DNA of 64,000 nt from Mastigocoleus testarum BC008 (GTDB lineage: Bacteria > Cyanobacteriota > Cyanobacteriia > Cyanobacteriales > Nostocaceae). The notes below the pieces were generated by a model. The model was not told the origin of the DNA. It did no database searches and saw only the letters and a list, made by a program, of their open reading frames with translations. Within the stretch, counting starts at the first letter, position 1. Each line of letters starts with the position of its first letter. The stretch covers positions 62,001 to 126,000 of the forward strand of contig NZ_LMTZ01000097.1 in NCBI RefSeq assembly GCF_001456025.1. The letters are read 5' to 3'. The position numbers and the translations under genes were made by a program. Shown one piece after another: positions 8,851 through 17,804 of this stretch.

Positions 8851-9270
8851 CTAGTCCTTTTCTATTTCTAGTCCCTTACTTCGCCAAGCAGACATATCTC
8901 CTTGTAGGTGTAAGATTTTTTTAAAGCCTGCTTGTTTAAGGGTATGTTCTGCAATTTTAGCTCTAAAACCTCGTTCGCAATAAACTATAATTTGCTTTTT
9001 TGCTGAGGATTTGATTCCATGTAAACGAGATGGTAGTTCTCGATATTCAATATTTATTGCTCCTGGAATATGACCTTCTGAATATTCTTTTGCTGTGCGT
9101 ACATCTAAAATTATTGGTACTGCATTTGTGTTAATGACTTGAGCTAATTCAATTGGAGAGATTTGTTTAGTTTCTGGAAGTATCTCACTACAAGCAACAG
9201 TAGTTTTATAAAGACTCAACCCTAAAAATATTATGACCGACCACCTGAATATATTCTGATGTAATCTCAT
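8851..9270 (-). CDS. Membrane-anchored or exported rhodanese-domain protein
   Basis: A 139-residue single-domain rhodanese. Residues 1-26 form a hydrophobic signal or anchor. The domain follows with ILDVRTAKEYSEGHIPGAINI, the active-site loop CERGFRA with the persulfide-forming Cys, and the C-terminal LQGDMSAWRSKGL. Family members transfer sulfur or act in redox signalling. The N-terminal segment points to the periplasmic side of a membrane. The true substrate cannot be told from sequence. Confidence 0.85.
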   Translation of the reverse strand: MRLHQNIFRWSVIIFLGLSLYKTTVACSEILPETKQISPIELAQVINTNAVPIILDVRTAKEYSEGHIPGAINIEYRELPSRLHGIKSSAKKQIIVYCERGFRAKIAEHTLKQAGFKKILHLQGDMSAWRSKGLEIEKD

Positions 9271-9537
9271 TCAATTAAAATTATCTTTCAATCTTATTTT
9301 TCATCTTTACTTTTTTATATTTTAAGACACGCTGTAAGATATCATAATAACGGTCAGTTCTTGTAAATATCCTTGCTTATAGTCCGGTCATCACTTGCGC
9401 TTTGTCTAACAAAGTAAGTAAAATCTTAGATTCAATCGGTACAGTCAACTTTTTATCCCCATGGGTTATTAGTATTTCAACCATACCTGCCAATTTATCT
9501 GTAATGGTAAACAATATGAACTTATAGATATAAACTT
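9271..9537. other. Intergenic region with a possible 35-codon frame
   Basis: Between the rhodanese and MscS genes a short minus-strand frame runs from ATG 9484 to a stop at 9377 (begins MVEILITHGDKKLTV). It has plausible codon use but no recognised family and no strong ribosome site, so I do not call it a gene. Confidence 0.3.
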
Positions 9538-10650
9538 TTAAATAGTGATGGGTGACTCCACATAAATATTAGGTTCTTGCATCTCAAACTCTATTCCATA
9601 ATCTTTTAACTGTAAAGAGACTTTTTCATTTGCTATCTCTAATAAGCGTTTTCGTAATTCAATAGAATTTTCACTAGATCCTAAAATGAAAAATGTTACT
9701 CTTGCTCTAGATTCTTTAGTTTCTGAGCTATGACTTATAAAAATACTAGTACTACCTGGATCGATTCCAGTAATTGCATCGGTGCTTTCCTGAATAACTT
9801 GTTTTACTAAAGCCTGTTCTTTATCTATTAACTGTTTATTAAAGTCGAGATAGAGTAAAACCATTACTTTTTTACCACGAGTAATATTTTCAATCTCTAA
9901 ATTAGCTAATGTGGAATTAGGAACGATAATCAAAGTACCTTTTGCAGCAGTTCTAATTTTACTAGAACGTAGTCCAATTGACTCCACTCGACCAAATAAA
10001 CCTTCCGATAACTGACTAGAAGAAGGTATACGGATATATTCACCAGGAATGAAAGGTCTATCTAAGTAAAGTACTAAAGTACCCAATAATTGCTCTAGTG
10101 TTTTCTGTGCTGCAAAAGCAACTGCTAAACCCCCAATTCCCAAACCAGTTAGAGGAGCAATTAAATTCATTTTTCTCATTCCAGCAAATGCAAAAGCAGC
10201 AATAACACCAATTGTGATGTTAACTACTGTTTCTGCAATTACTACTAAGTCATCAATCTCATAACCTAGTTTACGTAAAAAATGAATACCATAAACTCTA
10301 AGAAATTGACTCCATAAACGTGAAAATAACCAAGCTATAATGATAACAATTCCTAAATCCATCAAAACACGAAAAAAATCATAGAATGCTTCATCAGAAA
10401 GTAAAAAGTCTAACCAATAAGAAATTGAGATGAAAGCAACTACAATCTTAATTAAGCCACTAATTGGATCTACCGATTTTTCATAGACATCCATAATTTG
10501 TGATGTCGCAAAACGAGAGATGAAAAACTTTATAATTGCAGGAACATATCTTGCAAGTATTAAAGAAATGATAGCTAAACCCAAAAAAATTAATATATTA
10601 TTAACACCCTGACCTTCTAAGAAAGATATTATATCTTCTATATATTTCAT
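9538..10650 (-). CDS. MscS-family mechanosensitive channel
   Basis: A 370-residue inner-membrane channel expected to open under membrane tension in hypo-osmotic stress. There are about four or five hydrophobic segments in the first 190 residues. The pore-lining helix and beta-domain signature follow: LGIGGLAVAFAAQKTLEQLLG, then LDRPFIPGEYIRI, GRVESIGLRSSKIRT and GTLIIVPNSTLANLEIENITR. The soluble C-terminal domain runs to the end. It lies 9 bases downstream of a second MscS gene with the same architecture, so the two are very likely cotranscribed paralogues. Confidence 0.9.
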   Translation of the reverse strand: MKYIEDIISFLEGQGVNNILIFLGLAIISLILARYVPAIIKFFISRFATSQIMDVYEKSVDPISGLIKIVVAFISISYWLDFLLSDEAFYDFFRVLMDLGIVIIIAWLFSRLWSQFLRVYGIHFLRKLGYEIDDLVVIAETVVNITIGVIAAFAFAGMRKMNLIAPLTGLGIGGLAVAFAAQKTLEQLLGTLVLYLDRPFIPGEYIRIPSSSQLSEGLFGRVESIGLRSSKIRTAAKGTLIIVPNSTLANLEIENITRGKKVMVLLYLDFNKQLIDKEQALVKQVIQESTDAITGIDPGSTSIFISHSSETKESRARVTFFILGSSENSIELRKRLLEIANEKVSLQLKDYGIEFEMQEPNIYVESPITI

Positions 10651-10659
10651 GTTTACCCC

Positions 10660-11739
10660 TTAAATTGTAATAGGTGCATCAACATAAATTGTTGAGTCAT
10701 CTAGTCTAAACTCTATACCATACTCTTTTAGCTTGGTGTCAATCTTTTGCTTAGCTTTATCGAGCAATTGACGCCGTAATTCCATTGATTCTTCACCAGA
10801 AGAACCTAAGATAAAAAATGTTATTTGAGCTTGATTAGTACTTTTAAATGCAATATCGGTATTACGTGAATCTAGACCGAAAATATCGCTAGTACTTGCC
10901 AAAATTACTTGTCGAATTAATGCTTGTTCTTGTGATTGAATTTCTCGGTCAAAGTTTAAATTGATAACTGACATTACTTTTTTCGCTTCCGTATAATTCT
11001 CAATATTCATTTGGGTTAAAGAACTATTAGGAACAATTAATACTGTACCTTTTCCGGAAGTTCTTATTTTAGTAGAACGCCAACCAATTGATTCAACTCT
11101 GCCAAAAATACCATCAGATAAACCAATGTAGTCATCTATTTTAAACGGTTGATCTAGATATAAGACAACTCCACCAAGAAATTGTTCCAAAGTTTTTTGA
11201 GCCGCAAAAGCAATAGCTAAACCACCAATTCCCAAACTTGCTAATAAGCCAAGTATATTAAATTGATGTAGCTGTGCAAAAATTATTATCCCAAATACAA
11301 TAATTGCTAAGTTAACAATTACTTTCCCTGTTATAATTAGCTCGCTATTAGCCTGTTTACCACTGTTAACAGCTATATCCAAAAGATACACATCTAGAAA
11401 CTTTTCAGTTATTTTAGAAGCAAGCCAACAACTTATAACTGTTAAGATAAAACTAATAAATAACTCAATTATCGGGTAATTTTTAGCGACTGAGATTGAT
11501 TTAATGATTATTTCTATAAAAATTATTCCGCTAAAAATAGCTATTAACTTATTATAGGGAGTTACAACTTTTTGAATAGTTTCACTTATATTCGGAGAAA
11601 CAAAACTGGCTATGAGAAAATAAAACAGCGGTAATATGAATTGCGAAACTATAGCTACCACAATAGTAGATAAACCTAATAAAATTATAATTGTTGTACT
11701 ACGATCTAATATTGAAATATCAAATAATAAATCTGCCAT
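10660..11739 (-). CDS. MscS-family mechanosensitive channel (tandem paralogue)
   Basis: A 359-residue channel with the same layout as its downstream neighbour. N-terminal membrane segments are followed by LGIGGLAIAFAAQKTLEQFLG, LDQPFKIDDYIGL, GRVESIGWRSTKIRT and GTVLIVPNSSLTQMNIENYT. Both proteins end in similar strings (GIEFRLDDSTIYVDAPITI here, GIEFEMQEPNIYVESPITI in the other), supporting a local duplication. As first gene of the pair it should carry the promoter, in the AT-rich DNA upstream of 11739. Confidence 0.9.
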   Translation of the reverse strand: MADLLFDISILDRSTTIIILLGLSTIVVAIVSQFILPLFYFLIASFVSPNISETIQKVVTPYNKLIAIFSGIIFIEIIIKSISVAKNYPIIELFISFILTVISCWLASKITEKFLDVYLLDIAVNSGKQANSELIITGKVIVNLAIIVFGIIIFAQLHQFNILGLLASLGIGGLAIAFAAQKTLEQFLGGVVLYLDQPFKIDDYIGLSDGIFGRVESIGWRSTKIRTSGKGTVLIVPNSSLTQMNIENYTEAKKVMSVINLNFDREIQSQEQALIRQVILASTSDIFGLDSRNTDIAFKSTNQAQITFFILGSSGEESMELRRQLLDKAKQKIDTKLKEYGIEFRLDDSTIYVDAPITI

Positions 11740-12103
11740 GAAATTTTTCCTATTACTGAATATTAATATTCATCAAGTCAAGCACATGGGTATATAACAG
11801 ATTTCTTCACACCTGTAACTTTCAGAGTATTTATTTGAACAATGAATTAATTGCTTAAAATCTATATTTACTTATTACTATTACACCAATAGTAATATTT
11901 TTATCTGTTATCTAAATCACAGGCTTTATAAATAAAAAAATTAAACAACTATAAGAATCATATGAGTGGTATCTATTACCAATAAAAAGCCTGATTCTTT
12001 TTAGAACCAGGCTGGTATTTATACAAAATTACTATTATCGAAATACAAGACTTAATGACTTAATAACTTAATTCAAGATAATGTTTTGCAAATATCAAAG
12101 AGA
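11740..12103. other. Intergenic region upstream of the MscS pair
   Basis: AT-rich DNA that holds the Hsp20 terminator (11981-12013) and probably the MscS promoter. I see no gene. Confidence 0.4.
11981..12013 (-). terminator. Rho-independent terminator of the Hsp20 gene
   Basis: On the minus strand a 10-base stem (AGCCTGGTTC/GAATCAGGCT, one mismatch, 6-base loop; arms at 12004-12013 and 11988-11997) is followed at once by TTTTTA. It lies about 90 bases after the Hsp20 stop codon. Confidence 0.75.
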
Positions 12104-12574
12104 TTAACTTCCTATGTTAACCTTGACTGCTTTATTTTTGTCTTCGGTCATTTTAGGTAATGTCAGACTCAAAATACCATTTCTATAATTAGCGGTTACC
12201 TTAGTATTTTGAATTTTCACTGGTAAGGGAATTACACGGTGGAATTTACCGTAGTGCAATTCACTTTTAGTATGACCGTGTTTCTTACTTTCTGTTTCTG
12301 CTTTACGTTCTCCATTAATAGAAACTGATTTTTCTGTTGCTTCAATATCCAGATCTTCGACTTTCATTCCTGGAATTTCTAATCTAAGATAAAATGCACT
12401 ATCAGTTTCAATTAATTCGGCAGCAGGAACCTTAGTAAAATTATTTACATCATTTGACTCTGTTGAGACCAAGTCATCAAGTAAGCTGTGGAAATGATGT
12501 TCTGGATGTAAATGATGTAAACGATGTTCTATATCGTCAATCTTTCTCCAAGGGTTAAAGTGAACTAATGACAT
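12104..12574 (-). CDS. Small heat-shock protein of the Hsp20/alpha-crystallin family
   Basis: A 156-residue ATP-independent chaperone that should bind unfolding proteins and form oligomers. It has an N-terminal arm rich in His (HRLHHLHPEHHFH at about residues 17-30). The alpha-crystallin domain spans about 47-150, with AFYLRLEIPGMKVEDLDIEA, FHRVIPLP and the signature YRNGILSLTLPK. ATG 12574 is chosen because GGAGAA lies 6 bases upstream; an in-frame TTG precedes it. It is a single gene with its own terminator. I see no CIRCE element (TTAGCACTC-N9-GAGTGCTAA) upstream, so control by HrcA is not supported. Confidence 0.92.
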   Translation of the reverse strand: MSLVHFNPWRKIDDIEHRLHHLHPEHHFHSLLDDLVSTESNDVNNFTKVPAAELIETDSAFYLRLEIPGMKVEDLDIEATEKSVSINGERKAETESKKHGHTKSELHYGKFHRVIPLPVKIQNTKVTANYRNGILSLTLPKMTEDKNKAVKVNIGS

Positions 12575-13435
12575 ACAGTTCTCCCTCAACTTACTAGAAT
12601 TTTTTCACAAATTCAGTGTTCTACTGATTGCTTTGATTCCTATATTAAATGAGGATTTAAGGTAATGTATACTCGGTTCTCTCGCTGATTAGTTAATGAT
12701 TACCGAACATTAATTGCAACCTTAAATGTAATTGTCAAAATCAAAAAAATAAAAATCAAAAAAATAAAAATCAAAACAATCTTTAAAACAAACTGAAAAT
12801 ATTAGGGTTAACTGTTATCTCTCTAATACCGTCAACTCTATTTATATTGAAATTATTTTAAAACGACAACACCCGATATTCTACTTCCTTGATGATTTCC
12901 TCTTATTCATCAATGTTTAGGTTTGTACTGAATTTATAACTTTAACCTGAAAGTAAAGCACTTTAACCTAGAAGTGAAGCAAAAATTCAGTTACATTACC
13001 CCCTTCGCCACTTTGAAGAAATCTAAGTTTTCGCTTTGGGTGGGTGTTGTTGTTCGTTCGGTGGACAGATAGTAAAACAGCTCTTTTACCTCTTAACTAA
13101 GACAATTCAACTAAACTACTTTGGCTGCTATATCTGCCGGAGAAGCTATTTCAGCTTTGATAATCAATCTATCACTATCAGCAAATTGGTGATTTACATC
13201 GCAAATAATCTTCACTTTTCTTGTTTTTTCTTCTCGTTTTTGAGGAGCGAAATTTGTCCATTCATTCCCAAATTCACCTTTACTGTATAGGTTTTAATAA
13301 CCAAAGTCGCATAACCGCACCTGTATGGACGGACACCACTACAGTTACAAAGATTAAATCTGCTTAACATTTCGTTACCATAGAAACATCGAGAGAATTA
13401 AAAACCTCTCAAGGCTGAAATACAATGTAAAAGCC
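12575..13435. other. Long intergenic region with short tandem repeats
   Basis: This 860-base spacer between divergent Hsp20 and site-2 protease genes holds an A-rich 14-base tandem motif at about 12736-12777 (AAAATCAAAAAAAT type). It also has two adjacent copies of a 21-base repeat at 12940-12960 and 12961-12981. An 84-codon plus-strand frame at 13036 looks spurious. Both gene promoters should lie here but cannot be assigned with confidence. Confidence 0.5.
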
Positions 13436-14560
13436 ATGAATAATACAATTCGTGTTGGTAATCTCTTTGGAATCCCTTTTTATATCAACCCATCCTGGTT
13501 TTTAGTTTTAGGTTTAGTGACTTGGAGCTATGGTGGTGGACTGATGGCGCAATTTCCCCAGCTTGGCGGGGGAGTGGCTCTAATATTAGGTTTAATAACA
13601 GCATTATTAGTATTTAGTTCTGTTGTCGCTCACGAGTTAGGACACAGCTTTGTAGCTATTAGTCAGGGAATTAATGTTAAATCAATTACATTATTTATAT
13701 TTGGTGGATTAGCAAGTTTAGAAAAAGAGTCTGAAACTCCTGCTGGAGCCTTTTGGGTTGCGATCGCTGGTCCTTTAGTTAGCTTACTCCTGTTTGGAAC
13801 CCTTACAGCTATTGGTATAACAACTAATCCATCGGGACCATTGGCTGCAATTCTTGGTCTTTTAGCATCAGTTAACTTGGCATTAGCGCTATTTAATTTG
13901 ATTCCAGGTTTACCATTAGATGGCGGTAATATACTCAAAGCAATTGTTTGGAAAGTTACTGGTAATCCTTACAAAGGTGTGACTTTTGCAAGTCGAGTTG
14001 GACAAGTATTTGGTTGGTTAGCGATCGCATCCGGTCTAGTTCCTCTATTGTTATCCGGTAGTTTTGCTAACATCTGGAACTTATTGATAGGCTTCTTTTT
14101 ACTTCAAAATGCTGGTAATGCAGCTCAATTTGCTTCAATACAGGAAAAGCTTACTGGTCTAACTGCTGAAGATGCTGTAACGAATAATAGCCCAATTGTT
14201 TCGGATAATCTTAGCTTACGAGAATTTGCAGACGAACAAATTTTAAGTCAAAAAGATTGGCGTAGGTTTTTGGTAACGGACGATAGCGGACAATTGTTAG
14301 GTTCAATATCGATTGACAGTTTACGAAATATTCCTACTGAATTATGGTCAGAAACTCGAGTAGTAGAAGTCATGCGACCAATTGAAGAATCTACAATTGT
14401 GCGTTCGGGTCAACCGTTATTGGAGGTTATTCAATTACTCGAACAACAAAAGTTATCCGCACTTGCTGTAACTCGCGACAATGGAGCATTGGTTGGAATT
14501 TTAGAGAAAGCAGCCGTTATCAATCTACTGCAAAACAGAGTAAAAGCTAATCCTGCATAA
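13436..14560 (+). CDS. Site-2 protease family membrane peptidase (M50) with CBS domains
   Basis: A 374-residue intramembrane zinc metalloprotease. The HExxH site (HELGH, residues 66-70) lies in a membrane helix. The second metal motif follows in NLIPGLPLDGG, with the Asp as third zinc ligand. About six hydrophobic segments fill residues 15-230. The C-terminal 130 residues form a CBS pair (DWRRFLVTDDSGQLLGSIS; VVEVMRP; LEQQKLSALAVTRDNGALVGIL), which in this family may sense adenine nucleotides. Substrates could be membrane-bound regulators such as anti-sigma factors, which is inference. It is monocistronic with a probable terminator downstream. Confidence 0.9.
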   Translation: MNNTIRVGNLFGIPFYINPSWFLVLGLVTWSYGGGLMAQFPQLGGGVALILGLITALLVFSSVVAHELGHSFVAISQGINVKSITLFIFGGLASLEKESETPAGAFWVAIAGPLVSLLLFGTLTAIGITTNPSGPLAAILGLLASVNLALALFNLIPGLPLDGGNILKAIVWKVTGNPYKGVTFASRVGQVFGWLAIASGLVPLLLSGSFANIWNLLIGFFLLQNAGNAAQFASIQEKLTGLTAEDAVTNNSPIVSDNLSLREFADEQILSQKDWRRFLVTDDSGQLLGSISIDSLRNIPTELWSETRVVEVMRPIEESTIVRSGQPLLEVIQLLEQQKLSALAVTRDNGALVGILEKAAVINLLQNRVKANPA

Positions 14561-14609
14561 TTCTCTGGAATTTTCTGAACAATTGATTTTCTTTAATAGA
14601 AATATCCAA

Positions 14610-14664
14610 AATAAACCCGTTTTCGTAGTGCGAGAGTTGAGCTATAGAACGGGGTTATTTTCAT
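14610..14664 (+). terminator. Probable Rho-independent terminator after the M50 peptidase gene
   Basis: A 12-base stem (AATAAACCCGTT at 14610-14621 against AACGGGGTTATT at 14648-14659, one mismatch) with a 26-base loop, followed by a T-rich stretch. The long loop lowers confidence. Confidence 0.5.
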
Positions 14665-14696
14665 TTATAGCGGATTGCAAGTAAGTGAGGTACAGC
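14665..14696. repeat. Left copy of a 32-base inverted repeat flanking the Crp-family gene
   Basis: Positions 14665-14696 match the reverse complement of 15749-15780 at 28 of 32 bases (shared core AAGTAAGTGAGGTACAGC). The pair brackets the Crp-like gene. A short heptamer array (ACTCCTG type, about 14730-14765) lies just inside this copy. Confidence 0.7.
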
Positions 14697-14777
14697 CAAA
14701 AAGCTAGAAATTATATGTAAAGCAGCTTTCACTCCTGACTCCTGCCTCCTGACTCCTGACTTCTGCTATGATTATTT

Positions 14778-15482
14778 CTATTTAGAATATGTAATCTTTT
14801 CTAACTGCTGCCAATTTTTCACAATAATCTTACCTCCTCGCTGATAAGTAACAACTTGATTTATTTTTTTGAACAAGCGCACGCACTCTTCATAAGTAAT
14901 ACCAATGCTTCGAGCTATTTGATAATAGGGAAGGTTAATATTTAAACAATCCCCTTGAACTGTGGTGTGAGTTCCATCGCGATGAGCGTAATATTGAATC
15001 ACGCGTACCAGACGCACGATCGCTCGCTCCGAAATTAGTCCATGTACGGTGTTGTGGAGCTGTTGTAGACGTTGATTAAAAACAGAAAGTATGCGCAAAG
15101 CTATTTCTGGATGATGGCGAATTACTTCTAATAATGCTTCTTTTTCTACTGTCAATACTTGTGAGTCTACCTGAGCGATCACTGTAGCGGGTGAAATTCC
15201 ATCGCCAAAAATAGCCGGAGCTGCAAAAATTTCTCCTGGGGGAATCAAACGTACTAATGTTTCTTTCCCATTGGTAGCAGTTTTTTTAATTTGTAATATT
15301 CCCGTACTTAGAGCGTGAAGTTGAGGTGGAAGGCGATCGCCCTCATGTACGATAATTTCATTGCGCTGATAATCTCGAATGCAACTATGAGGTACAAGAT
15401 ACTCTAATTGAGCGGTTTCTAAGTCTAGAAAGACCGAAATTTTGGCGATCTGTTCAATTGAAGAGTGACCTCTGATTAGCAT
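14778..15482 (-). CDS. Crp/Fnr-family transcriptional regulator
   Basis: A 234-residue regulator. The N-terminal cyclic-nucleotide-like beta-roll is seen in YQRNEIIVHEGDRLPPQLHAL, GKETLVRLIPPGEIFAAPAI and ATVIAQVDSQVLTV. A long dimer helix and a C-terminal winged helix (LPYYQIARSIGITYEECVRL) follow. No N-terminal Cys cluster is present, so it is not an Fnr-type Fe-S sensor. A haem or NO sensor role is possible but not shown. ATG 15482 is used; TTG 15497 is an alternative. It is divergent from the cupin-globin gene, 560 bases apart, and is bracketed by inverted repeats. Confidence 0.85.
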   Translation of the reverse strand: MLIRGHSSIEQIAKISVFLDLETAQLEYLVPHSCIRDYQRNEIIVHEGDRLPPQLHALSTGILQIKKTATNGKETLVRLIPPGEIFAAPAIFGDGISPATVIAQVDSQVLTVEKEALLEVIRHHPEIALRILSVFNQRLQQLHNTVHGLISERAIVRLVRVIQYYAHRDGTHTTVQGDCLNINLPYYQIARSIGITYEECVRLFKKINQVVTYQRGGKIIVKNWQQLEKITYSK

Positions 15483-15565
15483 CTGTTGAAAAATCAAACA
15501 ATAAAGTAAAAAAGAATTTAGGACAGACCGCGCTTACAGCGTTAGCATAGCGGGGTGTAAGCACA

Positions 15566-15702
<137 letters not shown>

Positions 15703-15748
15703 GAGATAGAATTTGAACCTGCATCATACCTAAATTTTACCTTTTAAG

Positions 15749-15780
15749 CTGTACCTCACTTACTTCCAATCTGCGATATC
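15749..15780. repeat. Right copy of the inverted repeat flanking the Crp-family gene
   Basis: Reverse complement of 14665-14696 at 28 of 32 positions. It lies just outside the heptamer array. Confidence 0.7.
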
Positions 15781-16042
15781 TATTGACTTAAGGTAGAAAA
15801 ACTCAAATACTATTTGTGATTTTGAAAGAAAATTTGATCGGTTTCGCTCCATATTTATGAGCTAGCTCAGAGACACAGTAAAAATTTAGTGAGAAAGTGA
15901 ATATAACTTCAAATGTAAGGGTGTGAAATTTCCTTATATCTTTAGTTGATATCTGTAGTGGAGATGAAATAAGCCTTCATCTTCTTTATCTCGAACTATT
16001 CTCGATTTTTTGTTTGTATAGATACATTTAGGAATCAAATAT

Positions 16043-16837
16043 ATGACTAACACTATTAATTCTCCCAGTACTTACTTTACAACAACCCTCAAAGATACAA
16101 TTGAATATTCCCAAACCAAGACAATTAGCAAAGTTTTGTTTAAAGATAACAACACTCAATACACTCTACTTTGTTTAGCTAAAGGTAGAGAAATTAAAGA
16201 ACATACTTCAACTCGCAACGCAACAATTACAGCGATCGAGGGACTAGGAATTCTTACCTTAGAAGGTAGAGAAATTATCTTGACCCCAGGTGTGTTTATA
16301 TTTCTACCAGCTAATACCATCCACGCGGTACGAGCTACAGAAAATCTTTCCTTTATGCTTACCCTTTCAGAACATCTCCAAGCAAAAAGTGGTGTCAGCC
16401 AAAAAACCGTTGATATCGTTAAGTCTACTGCTCCGATGCTCAAAAAACGCGGTAAACAAATTACTACGCGGATGTATGAAATCATGTTTCACAACCATCC
16501 AGAAGTGAAAAAACAGTTTGATATGTCCGCACAAGCTAATGGTTCTCAACCAGCAAAACTTGCAAATGCAGTTTATGGTTATGCTAGTCACATCGATAAT
16601 CTTGAAGCATTAAAGTCCACTGTGGAAACAATAGCCCACCGTCATGTCAAAACTCATGTTCAACCCGAACAATATGCCATTGTAGGAGAAAGTTTATTAC
16701 AAGCAATGAAAGATGTATTGGGGGATGCTGCAACTGATGAGGTGATGACAGCATGGACAGAAGCTTATGAAATATTAGCTGAGGTTTTTATTAAAAGAGA
16801 ACAGCAAATTTATTCATCATCACCTGCAGTTTTGTAA
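16043..16837 (+). CDS. Cupin-globin fusion protein (flavohaemoglobin-type globin without reductase)
   Basis: A 264-residue protein in two parts. Residues 20-110 form a cupin barrel (VLFKDNNTQYTLLCLAKGREI, GLGILTLEGREIILTPG, FLPANTIHAV). Residues 117-258 form a globin very like the haem domain of E. coli Hmp. Tyr145 (B10), Gln169 (E7) and proximal His201 (F8) have exactly the 24- and 32-residue spacing of Hmp. NHPEVKKQFDMS, QPEQYAIVGESLL and EAYEILAEVFIKRE are further matches. There is no FAD/NAD reductase domain, so nitric oxide dioxygenase turnover would need an external reductase. The Tyr/Gln pocket suggests O2 or NO binding. A role in NO or redox sensing is inferred. Confidence 0.88.
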   Translation: MTNTINSPSTYFTTTLKDTIEYSQTKTISKVLFKDNNTQYTLLCLAKGREIKEHTSTRNATITAIEGLGILTLEGREIILTPGVFIFLPANTIHAVRATENLSFMLTLSEHLQAKSGVSQKTVDIVKSTAPMLKKRGKQITTRMYEIMFHNHPEVKKQFDMSAQANGSQPAKLANAVYGYASHIDNLEALKSTVETIAHRHVKTHVQPEQYAIVGESLLQAMKDVLGDAATDEVMTAWTEAYEILAEVFIKREQQIYSSSPAVL

Positions 16838-16882
16838 AATTACTCGTCAATGTCGCGACTATTGACTGTTCATAAACCCAGT

Positions 16883-17497
16883 TTAAACTGTATTTGAACT
16901 TGATTTCCGTTCATGTTTTGCTAGCACAGTGTTTATTTGCTTCAATAAAACTTCTACAGTAGAAGAATTATCTAAGACTACATCTGCATTTTTTACTTTT
17001 TCTTCTAAGGGTATTTGACTGCTAATTCTGGCTTTAGCTTGTTCTAATGTAAGATTATTTCGTTGCATCAACCTTGGTAATTGCTGTTCTTCATTGCAAT
17101 ATACAACCCAAATTTCTGTTACCATATCGGTCATTTCAGCTTCGAATAGTAACGGTACAACTAAAACTAATGTTTCCGAGGTTGATTCTTCAATACCTTG
17201 AATAAATCTTTGCTGGACATAGGGGTGAATTAAATTTTCTAGCCATAAACGTTCTGTTGGACCGTTAAAAATAATTTCCCCGAGTTTGTGACGGTTGAGG
17301 TTTCCATCATCAAGCAAAATTTCTGTTCCATAACGTCCTACGATTTGTTGAAAAATTGGCGAACCTGTTGCGACAGCTTCTCTTGCATAAATGTCTGCAT
17401 CCAAAACTGGTAAATTATAGGTTTTCTCTAAATAGTTCGCTACAGTAGTTTTTCCTGTTGCGATACCTCCGGTTAAGCCAATAATTCTTTTGTTCAT
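16883..17497 (-). CDS. coaE: Dephospho-CoA kinase
   Basis: A 204-residue enzyme for the last step of coenzyme A synthesis, transferring phosphate from ATP to the 3'-OH of dephospho-CoA. It shows the P-loop GLTGGIATGKTT at residues 7-18, DADIYAREAV in the substrate region, LENLIHPYV, VPLLFEA and the lid region RLMQRNNLTLEQAKARISSQ. Length and order are normal for the family. The stop lies 45 bases from the end of the convergent cupin-globin gene. The start is followed upstream by a heptamer repeat array, so the promoter must lie within or beyond it. Confidence 0.95.
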   Translation of the reverse strand: MNKRIIGLTGGIATGKTTVANYLEKTYNLPVLDADIYAREAVATGSPIFQQIVGRYGTEILLDDGNLNRHKLGEIIFNGPTERLWLENLIHPYVQQRFIQGIEESTSETLVLVVPLLFEAEMTDMVTEIWVVYCNEEQQLPRLMQRNNLTLEQAKARISSQIPLEEKVKNADVVLDNSSTVEVLLKQINTVLAKHERKSSSNTV

Positions 17498-17507
17498 CCT
17501 TGTGTTG

Positions 17508-17634
17508 TCAGTTAACAGTTATCAGTTATCAGTTATCAGTTATCAGTTATCAGTTATCAGTTACCAGTTATCAGTTACCAGTTATCAGTTATCAGCTATC
17601 AGTTACCAGTTACCAGTTATCAGTTACCAGTTAA
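17508..17634. repeat. Tandem heptanucleotide array (CAGTTAT)n
   Basis: About 18 copies of the unit CAGTTAT with CAGTTAC variants lie directly upstream of coaE. The unit recurs at about 17755-17765 beyond the adjoining palindromic element. Confidence 0.92.
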
Positions 17635-17639
17635 TGCGC

Positions 17640-17755
17640 TGTCGTGCACGCTAGAGTAGAGCCTGCGGCGTCGGCGTTAGCCTCTAGCTGCGCTACCTAC
17701 GGATCCGCTAACAGTTTATGGCTAACGCCACGCCCTTACGGGCTACAGTTATCAG
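17640..17755. repeat. GC-rich palindromic element embedded in the heptamer array
   Basis: This 115-base stretch is much richer in G+C than its surroundings. It contains a perfect 10-base inverted repeat GGCGTTAGCC (17673-17682)/GGCTAACGCC (17720-17729). It interrupts the CAGTTAT array, which resumes on its far side, so it appears to have inserted there. A frame across it is not convincing as a gene. Confidence 0.6.
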
Positions 17756-17804
17756 TTATCATTTACTCCTTACTTATTACTTATTACTTGTTACTCATTA
17801 CTCC

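Noticed and set aside
13036..13290. 84-codon plus-strand frame beginning MGGCCCSFGG
   Set aside because: It has no family signature or ribosome site, and its composition looks non-coding.
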